The translations under genes and the position numbers were made by a program. A DNA stretch of 64,000 nt from Paraburkholderia sp. HP33-1 (GTDB taxonomy: Bacteria > Pseudomonadota > Gammaproteobacteria > Burkholderiales > Burkholderiaceae), in the NCBI RefSeq assembly GCF_021390595.1, contig NZ_JAJEJR010000001.1, positions 620,001 through 684,000 of the forward strand, given 5' to 3'. A model generated the notes under the pieces. The model saw only the letters and a list, made by a program, of their open reading frames with translations, searched no databases and was not told where the DNA came from. Of this stretch, positions 37,810 through 45,676 are shown in pieces; the first letter of the stretch is position 1; each line of letters opens with the position of its first letter.

Positions 37810-39213
37810 TCAATCCTTGACTTTATCGGTTGCCTGCTCCTGGGCCTCGTCCAGTTCACTCTGCGTATTGCGGTTTTCCGCAAGCCGCCGCCGCACGAAA
37901 CCGATGTGCTCGCGCAGCACGTAGAACTGGTCCGCGTAGGCGAGCGGCATCTTCATGCCGTTGACCGAGTCCTCGATCCTGTCGAGCCGGTCGAGCAGCG
38001 ACGCTCGCTCGTCCGCCGAATGTTCGCCGAGCGCGCTGCGCTCGATCGCGATCAGCGAGCCGTACCAGCGATAGATGCGCGACTTGACGCGCCACGCGTA
38101 TAACCCCGGCACGACGCGCAGCGCCGGCACCAGCAGCACGATCAGCGGCACGACGATCACCAGCAGGCGGTCCGCGAGACTCGCGATCCAGAACGGCAGC
38201 GTCCGGTACAGGAAGCTCTTGCCAGACTTGTAGTAGCGCGCGGCGTCGTCGGAAAGCGGGAAGTCGTGTGCAATTGGCGCGGGAAATTCGCCGGCGCGCT
38301 GCATGGTGGTCGCGCCGCCATGCACCTCGCGCGCGGCTTCGATCAGCAGATCCGACAGCGCCGGATGCAGCGAATCGCGCGCGATCAGCTCGGCGGTCGG
38401 CGCGACGATGCTGATCGAGTTCGCAGGCAGGTTCTTGCCGAGGTCGAAGGCGCCCATCGGCACCTTCAGCTGTGTCAGGTACGGGAAGCGGCGCGTATAC
38501 GCGTCGGCCTGGGTGAAATCGTAGAAACGCACATTCTGCGTGCGGTAGAGCTTGCCCATCACGGCCGGCTGCGCCGAGTCGCCGGCAAGGAAGGTCGCGT
38601 CGATCTTGCCGTCGATCAACGCGTCGGCGGCTTCGTCGCCCGTCAGCGGCAGTAGTTGGGTCGGACCGCCCGGCACGATGCCGTTGGCCTTCAGCAGTGC
38701 GAGCGCGAGCTCGTGCGTGCCGCTGCCCTCCGGGCCGATCGCGAGGCGTTGGCCCTTGAATCCCGACAACCAGTCGACGGGTGCGCCACGATAGAAGATC
38801 GCGAGCGGCACATAAGCGACGCTGCCGAGCGACATCAGGTTTGGGGTCTTGTCCGTCGCGACACGTGCGATGCCGCTCTGCACGAAGCCGACATCGACGT
38901 TCGCGTCCGGGTTCGACAGCCGCTTCAGATTTTCCTGCGAGCCCTGCGAGGCCAGCACGTTCAGCGTGATGCGGTTGCGCGCGAGGATCGCCTTGTACTT
39001 CTGCGCGGCATTCCAGAACGTGCTGCCGACGGGGCCGGCGCTGATCGTCAGCGTATTCGGCGGCGCGGGCTGGATCAGCCGCACGGCGGCCCAGATCGCG
39101 ACGATCACGAGCAGCGCGAGCGGGCCGAACGAGACCGCCAGATCGCGCCACGAGATCGCGACGAAACGGGCAACGAGACGGGGAGGGCGGGTGCGGCCGG
39201 TGTCAGGCTTCAT
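37810..39213 (-). CDS. TAXI-family TRAP-type solute-binding protein with membrane anchors
   Basis: A 467-residue protein. A membrane segment at about residues 28-47 is followed by the TAXI binding domain (TLTISAGPVGSTFWNAAQKY, VDVGFVQSGIAR, RLAIGPEGSGTHELALALL). A second membrane segment (ADRLLVIVVPLIVLLVPALRVVPGL) precedes a polar, coiled-coil-prone tail. Ordinary TAXI proteins are about 320 residues and lack the C-terminal part. No TRAP permease subunit is adjacent, so either it pairs with a permease elsewhere or it works as a membrane-tethered sensor. Upstream is a long gene-free region with its promoter. Confidence 0.85.
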   Translation of the reverse strand: MKPDTGRTRPPRLVARFVAISWRDLAVSFGPLALLVIVAIWAAVRLIQPAPPNTLTISAGPVGSTFWNAAQKYKAILARNRITLNVLASQGSQENLKRLSNPDANVDVGFVQSGIARVATDKTPNLMSLGSVAYVPLAIFYRGAPVDWLSGFKGQRLAIGPEGSGTHELALALLKANGIVPGGPTQLLPLTGDEAADALIDGKIDATFLAGDSAQPAVMGKLYRTQNVRFYDFTQADAYTRRFPYLTQLKVPMGAFDLGKNLPANSISIVAPTAELIARDSLHPALSDLLIEAAREVHGGATTMQRAGEFPAPIAHDFPLSDDAARYYKSGKSFLYRTLPFWIASLADRLLVIVVPLIVLLVPALRVVPGLYAWRVKSRIYRWYGSLIAIERSALGEHSADERASLLDRLDRIEDSVNGMKMPLAYADQFYVLREHIGFVRRRLAENRNTQSELDEAQEQATDKVKD

Positions 39214-39808
39214 CGGATCATCTGAAAGCGACGGTCGATAGGGCTCGAATGCGGCTCGGCGGCATAAGGGGATTGGCGGCGCGCCGGTACGCGTCGCGCC
39301 GATGGTACCTGAGATTCGCGCGGCCGCGAAACGCGGGGCCGCCCGTCACCCCGAAAACGCGTAACAAATGGTGAATGCCGGCACGACGCCGGCGCGAATT
39401 GCGCGCGGCCACGGCACACGCCCGCCCTTATCCGGCACGCATGAAGCACCCGCTGTCGGCGCGCCACGCCGCACGCTAAACCCTTTGCGCTTCCGTCCCG
39501 GCTAGATTAAATTGTGCATCGCTACCGCGATCCAACGTTTGCGGCGCGATCCCGGCAGGACGGACTAGAACCGGGTGCGTCGGCCGACTTTGCGGTATGC
39601 GGGCTGCCGTGCCGCGTCGCGCGCCGTCGTTCCCGACGGACCCATGACGGACGGTCGCTGGCAATGAGCCTCTCTCGCCTCTTGCACATCGTGTCACAGC
39701 CGTAGCCGGCCGTTGGTAACGCGCGCATTCGCGCCACGCTGGCCGCCCGTAGTCGTAACGAAGCCGCTTGCACATGCGGTCCAATGTGAAACCAAGGAGA
39801 AGAGAGCT
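39214..39808. other. divergent intergenic region of about 600 bp
   Basis: No gene was recognised on either strand; short open frames lack family text. It contains the promoters of the TAXI gene and of the BON-domain gene. Confidence 0.4.
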
Positions 39809-40147
39809 ATGAAGATGGTCGGTCTGAAAACACTGGGTTCGGTTGTGGCGATGGTGGTGGCATGCAACGTCTACGCCCAGACTAACGCAACGGATACGGC
39901 GTCGGCGGCAGCGTCCGTCAAGGCCGGCAAGCACGCGAATCACGAGCTTGGCCGTAAGGTGCGCGCCGCGCTCACCAAGACCCAGGGTCTCGACGTGTCG
40001 CACATCGCCGTGCGTGCGCGCGGCGGCGCCGTGACGCTGACTGGCTCGGTGCCCACCGAGGGGCAGATCGGTATGGCCGGCGATGCCGCCAAGGGTGTCG
40101 AGGGCGTGACGTCGGTGACGAACAAGCTGTCGGTGGTGCAGGAGTAA
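39809..40147 (+). CDS. secreted BON-domain protein
   Basis: A 112-residue protein with a signal peptide cleaved after NVYA and one BON domain: VRAALTKTQGLDVSHIAVRARGGAVTLTGSVPTEGQIGMAGDAAKGVEGVTSVTNKLSV. BON domains bind phospholipid membranes; single-domain periplasmic forms are linked with osmotic or envelope stress (OsmY-like). The start follows AAGGAGA. Monocistronic, with a strong terminator hairpin about 140 bp downstream. Confidence 0.92.
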   Translation: MKMVGLKTLGSVVAMVVACNVYAQTNATDTASAAASVKAGKHANHELGRKVRAALTKTQGLDVSHIAVRARGGAVTLTGSVPTEGQIGMAGDAAKGVEGVTSVTNKLSVVQE

Positions 40148-40495
40148 GCGATGCGCGTGCACGCGCGGCGCCGCCAGGGCCGCGTCGCGCGGTTGTGCGC
40201 GTTGGCGTGGTGCATGGGCGCCGTCATCGGCGTCGCGCAGACGGTTTGACGCCGCGCTTGCATCGCGTCGCGAGATCTATCAACCCCGAAGCTCCGGCAT
40301 GCTCGCCGGAGCTTTTTTTATGCCGTGGGTGTTTGGAGCCTGGTTCTTCGCGAGGTTTGCGGGGCCGCAACAATGCGGCTTGCCGCACGTTCAGGTGCTC
40401 ATGTGAGCGCGGCAGCCGCGAATTCGTGCGCTGCGACACATTCCCGACGCATCGCGAGGCGTACTGTGATGAGCGGGAAACGGAGAGCCACGGTC
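40148..40495. other. intergenic region carrying a terminator
   Basis: After the BON gene there is a 140-bp untranslated stretch, then the hairpin at 40289-40319, then the upstream region of the small conserved protein with GGAG before its ATG. No other feature was recognised. Confidence 0.5.
40289..40319 (+). terminator. Rho-independent terminator of the BON-domain gene
   Basis: AAGCTCCGGC (40289-40298) pairs perfectly with GCCGGAGCTT (40305-40314) across a 6-nt loop and is followed by a run of T. Confidence 0.9.
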
Positions 40496-40744
40496 ATGGA
40501 AACCATGCTGTTTCGCTATATCGATCTGCCGATCGGCGATCGCGCGGCGTTCGAACTGGTCTGCGCGCGACACGGCTTCGCGCCGGCGCATTTCGACATC
40601 ACTGCGAGTGCGGTACCGGGTGAGCCTGCGCACGAGCGGGTCGTGACCGTGCGGCGCGGGGGCTGGTCACAGTCGTATCGTGACCGGAACGGTAAGTGGA
40701 TCCGGCAGTTCGAGGCGGATCTGACTTTCCGGCTTTTCAATTAG
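40496..40744 (+). CDS. small protein of unknown function
   Basis: 82 residues, METMLFRYIDLPIGDRAAFELVC at the N-terminus and VVTVRRGGWSQSYRDRNGKWIRQFEADLTFRLF at the C-terminus. The second part looks like an antiparallel sheet with alternating polar and hydrophobic residues. No known domain was recognised. The start is chosen because GGAG lies upstream; the frame is open 57 codons further but that part is arginine/alanine-rich. It converges with the TauE/SafE gene. Confidence 0.6.
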   Translation: METMLFRYIDLPIGDRAAFELVCARHGFAPAHFDITASAVPGEPAHERVVTVRRGGWSQSYRDRNGKWIRQFEADLTFRLFN

Positions 40745-40765
40745 AGCAACGCTGTCTTCTGCGCG

Positions 40766-41554
40766 TCACGACAACACCAGCCGCACGCCGACCAGCGTCA
40801 GCGTCGCCGCGAGCAGATTGCGCAGCAGTGCGTCCGGCGCGCGCGACGACAGATAGCTGCCGATCGCGATGCCCGGCAGCGATCCCATCAGCAGCGACAG
40901 CAGCATCGACCAGTCGATCGAGCCGAGCAGCCAGTGTCCGGCGCCCGCGAGCAAGGTAAGCGGCACCGCGTGTGCAATGTCGGAGCCGACGATACGCGTC
41001 GTCGGCAGCATCGGGTACAGCAGCAACAACACCGTCACGCCGATCGCGCCCGCGCCCACCGACGTCAACGACACCAGCACGCCGAGGATCGCGCCGGTCA
41101 GCATCGTCAGCGCGAGCGTGCGTGCCTGGCTCGGCACGCGTTGCTTGCGCGCGCCGAGCGCCGCGAGCTGCGGACGGAACACCAGAGCGATCGCGGTAAT
41201 CAGCAGCGCCGCGCCGAGCACGACCTGGATCAGCCGGCTCGCGCCCGGCGTGTCCATCCCAAAGCGATGCAGCAGGATCAGCGTGATGGTCGCCGCGGGC
41301 ACGCTGCCGGCCGCGAGGCGCAGTGTGACCTGCCAGTCGACCGAGCCCTTCAGGCCGTGCACCAGTGTGCCGGTCGCTTTGGTGGCGGCCGCGTACAGCA
41401 GGTCGGTGCCGACCGCTGTGGCAGGGTGCACCTTGAACAGCAGGACGAGGATCGGCGTCATCAGCGAGCCGCCGCCGACGCCCGTGAGCCCGACCAGAAA
41501 GCCGACGAACAGGCCGGAGACGGAGTACAGCAGATCGATATGGGGTAGAGCCAT
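40766..41554 (-). CDS. TauE/SafE-family sulfite/organosulfonate exporter-like protein
   Basis: A 262-residue membrane protein with about eight hydrophobic segments and the duplicated family motif: GFLVGLTGVGGGSLMTPILVLLF in the first half and ILGVLVSLTSVGAGAIGVTVLLLLYP in the second. Members export sulfite, sulfonates or related anions. No sulfur-metabolism genes are adjacent, so the substrate is open. Confidence 0.92.
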   Translation of the reverse strand: MALPHIDLLYSVSGLFVGFLVGLTGVGGGSLMTPILVLLFKVHPATAVGTDLLYAAATKATGTLVHGLKGSVDWQVTLRLAAGSVPAATITLILLHRFGMDTPGASRLIQVVLGAALLITAIALVFRPQLAALGARKQRVPSQARTLALTMLTGAILGVLVSLTSVGAGAIGVTVLLLLYPMLPTTRIVGSDIAHAVPLTLLAGAGHWLLGSIDWSMLLSLLMGSLPGIAIGSYLSSRAPDALLRNLLAATLTLVGVRLVLS

Positions 41555-41728
41555 TGAACGGACAGCTGACGCAGCGCAGGTGAAGGGTTGGGCGGCCAGG
41601 CCGGCGTACGCGCCGGGGAGGGTTGGTGGGGCGGCGTGCGATGCGCTGCGTGGTGGCGTCGCCCCCGCCGCCTGTGCGGCAAAAGGCGCTATTGTCGCAA
41701 AACTGCCGCGCCTGCGTGCGGCACGGGC

Positions 41729-42370
41729 TCAGAGCGCGCGGCGGATCTCGACGACGCCGAACGCCGCGAGCGTGATGCCGACCACGCGATCGATCGCCAC
41801 GCGCAGCCTGCTGCCGATCGCATGACGCGCGAGCGACACCATCGTCACGAGGCAACACCACCATGTGATCGAGCCGGCGAACACGCCGCCGACCGTCGTC
41901 AGCGCGATGGCTGGCGAGAACGCGCCGCGCGGCGCGAGCGTCGTGAACAGCGCGGCGAACATGATTACGGTCTGCGGATTGGTCAGCGTCAGCAGCAGCG
42001 CGCTCGCATAAGCACGCAGCGCGCCGGCGCGGCCGATCTGCGCGAGCTTGCCATTGCCGTTGCCGTCAGCGGCTTCAGCGGGCGGTTTCTGAAGCAGCGC
42101 GCGCAGGCCGAGATACAGCAGGAACAGGCCCGCGAGCAGATGCAGCGGGCGGTCGTACGCGAGCATGAACTGCGAAATGCCGACGAGGCCGAGCGCCGCG
42201 ATGAGCCCGTAGACGGCGTCGCCGCTTGCGATGCCGAAGCCGATCGCGAGTCCCGCGCGCGGGCCGCCCGTCAGCGTGCGGCGGATGCACAGCATGCCCA
42301 TCGGGCCGACTGGCGCGGCTATGGCGAGGCCGACGCCCGCGGCGGTGAAGAACAGACCGGTGGTGGACAT
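41729..42370 (-). CDS. LysE/RhtB-family amino-acid exporter
   Basis: A 213-residue membrane protein with six hydrophobic segments. The start FFTAAGVGLAIAAPVGPMGMLCIRRTLTGGPRAGLAIGFGIASGDAVYG is the LysE-family signature (P-G-P region and G-x-x-x-G-D). The conserved NPQTVIMFAALF segment follows. Such proteins export basic or neutral amino acids. The frame is open far upstream, but only from MSTTGLFF on does the protein match the family. Confidence 0.9.
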   Translation of the reverse strand: MSTTGLFFTAAGVGLAIAAPVGPMGMLCIRRTLTGGPRAGLAIGFGIASGDAVYGLIAALGLVGISQFMLAYDRPLHLLAGLFLLYLGLRALLQKPPAEAADGNGNGKLAQIGRAGALRAYASALLLTLTNPQTVIMFAALFTTLAPRGAFSPAIALTTVGGVFAGSITWWCCLVTMVSLARHAIGSRLRVAIDRVVGITLAAFGVVEIRRAL

Positions 42371-42713
42371 GAAGAGAAGCCCTTGATCGATGGTTCTGGT
42401 GGGTGGCGCTTGTTGTGCTGGCGACGCTCGCGGTGGTTCATGCGGCCTCGCGCGGCTTGGCCGCAATTGTGTCGCCACGATGCTCGCAGGGGGCAGGCGG
42501 CCAACGCACCCGCCAGCATAGCCAGACCGAAGAGCGCGGGCAAGGCCGCGCCTGATGAACGGTGCGGTATCCGGATTGAGCGTGTAGATCTGCGACGCCT
42601 GCGCGAGAACGACTTCCAGCGTCGCAGACCGATGATCGCTTGGTGTTTCGAACCCCTGACAGTGGGCTCGATCATACTTCAGCGGAATCGCGCGGCACGT
42701 GGGCGGAGTCGCT
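42371..42713. other. intergenic, no gene recognised
   Basis: Between the LysE gene start and the end of the gmm gene. Open frames here are overlapping readings without family text. Confidence 0.4.
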
Positions 42714-43166
42714 TTAGCGGAAGTACGCCTTGGTGTTCTCGTGGACGTCGGCGCGTGCAAGCAGTTCGGTTGGTGCGAGCCAGAGATACGCGCTGTGCTG
42801 GTCGAGCCGTCCGATCGGTGCCGCGCTCGTCAGCGGCAACGCATAGGCAAGCACGATGTAATGCGTCGACACGTGCGGCTCGGCCGCGAAGTTGTCGCTG
42901 TAGTGATGTTCGAATACGCCTTCGAACCGCGCGGCCGAGCGCGTCAGATTCTCGAGGCCCAATTCGGCGTCGGTGATGCGCGCGAAGGCGGCGTCGAGTG
43001 TTTCATGTTTTTGAATGCGGCCGCCCGGCACGAACCAGCTGTCGCGCGCAGGGCGGTTGCGGCGATGGCCGAGCAGAATGCGTCCGTCGGCGTCGCTGAC
43101 GATCAGATCGATCGCGATCAAAGGCGTCAGACGCACTACGTTAAGTAGATCGCTCCGGGTCAGCAT
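42714..43166 (-). CDS. gmm: GDP-mannose mannosyl hydrolase (Nudix)
   Basis: A 150-residue Nudix protein that hydrolyses GDP-mannose or GDP-glucose to GDP and sugar. The Nudix box has the special form of this enzyme: GRIQKHETLDAAFARITDAELGL, lacking one of the usual glutamates, as in E. coli Gmm. FVPGG before it and WLAPTELLARADVHENTKAYF at the end are also typical. In E. coli, gmm lies inside the colanic acid operon next to fcl. Here it lies 1.4 kb from the colanic-type locus, separated by insertion-element debris. The start follows GGAG. Confidence 0.9.
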   Translation of the reverse strand: MLTRSDLLNVVRLTPLIAIDLIVSDADGRILLGHRRNRPARDSWFVPGGRIQKHETLDAAFARITDAELGLENLTRSAARFEGVFEHHYSDNFAAEPHVSTHYIVLAYALPLTSAAPIGRLDQHSAYLWLAPTELLARADVHENTKAYFR

Positions 43167-43370
43167 GGGTTCTCCAGCAGGTGGGGCGCTAGTCAGGCGC
43201 GCAATGTGTCCCCGCGCGATGCCCGAGGTGTGGTTCGGCGCATTAGGGATCCTGATGATGCTCGTCGTTCCGCATGAGCCGGTCCGACACGTGTGCCAGC
43301 AGCAACGCGAGCAACACCACGCCGATCGTCGCAAAGAGGAGCGCCCCGATCATTGCAGCCAGTATTAGGG

Positions 43371-43420
43371 CAATGCGGATCAAGGCCGGTAAACACAGCT
43401 GGTTGCGACCAGGACATGCG
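43371..43420 (-). repeat. left arm of a 50-bp inverted repeat
   Basis: The reverse complement matches 43811-43860 at 45 of 50 positions. The arms enclose a transposase fragment, which suggests an old mobile element. Confidence 0.8.
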
Positions 43421-43468
43421 TAGACCTCCGAGATCGGTCACTACAGCTATAAAAGCGCGCATGCCAGT

Positions 43469-43606
43469 TCATGTTGTGCCCCTTGATGGGCTCTGCACGA
43501 GCAGCCTGGTGGCGTCCCGGACCGTTTCGCTGCCAAGGTCAATGCCAACGAAACGGCGCAGGCCGAGGCTGTCGTATAGCGCCTCTTCGCATGCAAGGTC
43601 GTTCAT
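43469..43606 (-). pseudogene. IS5-family transposase fragment
   Basis: A 45-codon frame whose text CEEALYDSLGLRRFVGIDLGSE matches the 'EEALYDS..MRRFVGIDLG' region near the N-terminus of IS5-family transposases. The usual continuation is lost and a stop follows after about 16 unrelated residues. Nothing else of the transposase is readable nearby. Confidence 0.75.
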
Positions 43607-43810
43607 CTGTGCAACTCCAGCGCATTTTCAGGCATGCTAAGCCGTACGAGCGGCGATTCTATGTGCGGCATCCGACGCCGATCCCATCATGTTGCGCCGG
43701 ACCATCGGCATATCGCGCCACTAGTGCACCACGTAGACCTCGGGTGTGGTCACGGCATCCTGGACGCATATCGGCAGGGCGGGGGACCACGTACAGCGGT
43801 GCGGGCGACG

Positions 43811-43860
43811 AGCATGTCCTGGTCGCAACCAGTCGTGTTTACCGGGCTTGATCGGCATTG
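43811..43860 (+). repeat. right arm of a 50-bp inverted repeat
   Basis: Matches the reverse complement of 43371-43420 at 45 of 50 positions, starting GCATGTCCTGGTCGCAACCA. Confidence 0.8.
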
Positions 43861-44030
43861 CGCTGGATCACCAGGTCAGAACGGACTGCGTTCGCCCGTA
43901 CGGCAATTTGTTGCGCAAACTGCATAGTGTATTTCCGCAATCCACTGGCGGAATTGACCCGTCCTTCGGTCGACGCACTGCGCCATTGACCCACCTATTG
44001 CGGTGCGGAATAAAGTTGTTCTGTATCCGT

Positions 44031-44067
44031 GTTTCACAATTGAAACATTAATCGCGCCGTTTATATC
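44031..44067 (+). promoter_or_regulatory. candidate promoter overlapped by a 16-bp dyad
   Basis: GTTTCA-CAAT-TGAAAC (44031-44046) is a perfect inverted repeat. A -35-like TTGAAA (44040-44045) overlaps it, and a -10-like TATATC lies 16 bp further (44062-44067). It points to the regulator gene 540 bp downstream. Boxes assigned by eye only. Confidence 0.3.
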
Positions 44068-44604
44068 CGTTTTATCCAATAACAACCGATTAAATATTTC
44101 TGACGCCCACTGAGGTGTTTATATTGGACGCTGGATTCTATAATTGTGCCCCGGCTTGGTATCCGCGGGACAAATCCGGCGAGCGGCCAGTCAGCGAGTG
44201 CTGGTGCAGAGAAGCAGCTTGCACTCGCTCTTCCGGTTCGAGGGCAAAAAATCACTTCAAATCCGTGCGGCAACGGGTCAATCAAACGGTAAGACCATCT
44301 TTTTCGAGTGGCTCCGTAGTGTGCGCTGGCGTACGCAGTCGATTTTCTATTTGCTTTAGGATTTGCGAACTGGCTATTCATTCATGTGGAGTCGGCCATT
44401 AACTCATTGATAAGCCGGTGCCGTCGGGACAGATCTTCCGAATCTCCCTGCCGGGCCACGGCATCGATGCGCCACCGTGTCTGCAATATCGGTCATGGCG
44501 GTTAAATGCTGGAATGGCCGTCGCGCTGATTCGTTGTACAGAGTTGGCCTCAATGCGGCCGCCATCGATGAAAGGTAGCTCCGCTTTCCGTAAAGAGGAT
44601 GACT

Positions 44605-45585
44605 ATGACGTGCGCGAGTCTCGAATCTGCCATGTTGCGCTGGGTGCATGCTCCGAACAAGGGTATGCGTCGCATCGCGATACTTATGTTCAACGATTGC
44701 TCGCTCCAGGGCGCGGGAGTCGTCGCCGAGGTGTTCCAGGCAGCGAATGAACTGGCTTCGTCCGGCTCCGGTGGTTGGTTGTACGAAGTCTCTTTCCTGT
44801 CCGCCGATGGCGGCATGGTGCTGTCTTCATCGGCGCTGCGGGTCTGGACAGACGGACTCGACGCGCGGCATTACGGCGGCTTCGATGCGTTGTTTATCGC
44901 GGGCGGCAAGGGCGCCGGCGCTGCCGCCGCCGACGAGCGGCTGATCGCGTGGCTGCGCCGCATTCGCTCCAACACCGGCATGATCCGGCCGATTGCGGAA
45001 GGACGCGCGTTGCTCGAGACGGCTTACGGGTCCGACAGCAAGCACAACGGCGACATCCGTCAGCAGACGAATGGCGTTCATCCAGTGCAGGGCGCCGATG
45101 GAGGCGACCGCCTGGAATCGATGAGAAGCGCGCTCGCGATGATCAAGCGCGATCTCGGCGGCGCAATTGCGCGCGGGGTAGCCGAACGCCTGCTCGCCGA
45201 TTCGTGTTCGAACCTGACGCCGCTGCTCGGCGAAGACGGCGGCTTGAGCCCGGGCGACAAGGTGCGCGCCGCAGCGCGCTGGCTGCAGGAGAACTGCCAG
45301 CAAGCCATTTCGATCGCCGACGCCGCGCAATTCGCGGCGATGAGCGAGCGCAACTTTCTGCGTCGCTTCAAGATGGAAATGGGCATCACGCCTTCCAGCT
45401 TTCTACTGCACGAGCGTCTCGCGGTGACTTGCAGCCTGTTGACCGAATCGGAATTGCCGGTCGACAAGATTGCTCGCCGCACTGGCATGGGTAACGGTGA
45501 CCGCCTGGCGAAAGTATTCCGCAAGCGGATGAGGATTTCTCCCACCGAGTTCAGGATTCAAAGCCGGCGCATGGTCGGCGAATAA
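44605..45585 (+). CDS. GlxA-like AraC-family regulator of the polysaccharide locus
   Basis: A 326-residue protein with an N-terminal class-I glutamine-amidotransferase-like (DJ-1/PfpI) domain (RRIAILMFNDCSLQGAGVVAEVFQAAN, then FDALFIAGGKGAGAAAADERLIAWLR) and a C-terminal AraC-type double helix-turn-helix (ISIADAAQFAAMSERNFLRRFKMEMGITPSSFLLHERL, then KIARRTGMGNGDRLAKVFRKRM). The nucleophile elbow that normally contains Cys reads PIAEGRALL, so the sensor domain is not enzymatic. Start 44605 is preferred over 44599 because AAAGAGG then sits six bases upstream. It lies 91 bp before manC in the same direction, so it probably controls this locus. Confidence 0.85.
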   Translation: MTCASLESAMLRWVHAPNKGMRRIAILMFNDCSLQGAGVVAEVFQAANELASSGSGGWLYEVSFLSADGGMVLSSSALRVWTDGLDARHYGGFDALFIAGGKGAGAAAADERLIAWLRRIRSNTGMIRPIAEGRALLETAYGSDSKHNGDIRQQTNGVHPVQGADGGDRLESMRSALAMIKRDLGGAIARGVAERLLADSCSNLTPLLGEDGGLSPGDKVRAAARWLQENCQQAISIADAAQFAAMSERNFLRRFKMEMGITPSSFLLHERLAVTCSLLTESELPVDKIARRTGMGNGDRLAKVFRKRMRISPTEFRIQSRRMVGE

Positions 45586-45676
45586 CAGACGTGGGACCGG
45601 CCTGGCGCCCGCGCGAGGAGTGGGGGCGCCAGGAGCAGGGATTCGTGGATTTTGGAAGAACAAAAGGAATCCGAAT

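Larger units (their letters stand above)
43167..44604. other. 1.4-kb gene-poor tract with insertion-sequence debris and a candidate promoter
   Basis: This tract contains a 50-bp inverted repeat pair (43371-43420 and 43811-43860), an IS5-type transposase fragment between them (43469-43606), a 16-bp dyad overlapping a candidate promoter near 44040, and a 9-bp-stem hairpin, AGCGAGTGC (44193-44201) with GCACTCGCT (44221-44229). The part after about 43,950 is AT-rich. No intact gene is seen. Confidence 0.6.

Noticed and set aside
41588..42976. A 462-codon plus-strand frame across the LysE gene
   Set aside because: Arg/Ala-rich antisense reading; the minus strand encodes recognisable LysE and Nudix proteins.
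43740..43927. Plus-strand frame with VDLGCGHG, resembling a SAM-binding motif
   Set aside because: The motif stands alone without the rest of a methyltransferase fold, and the frame runs through the inverted repeat arm.
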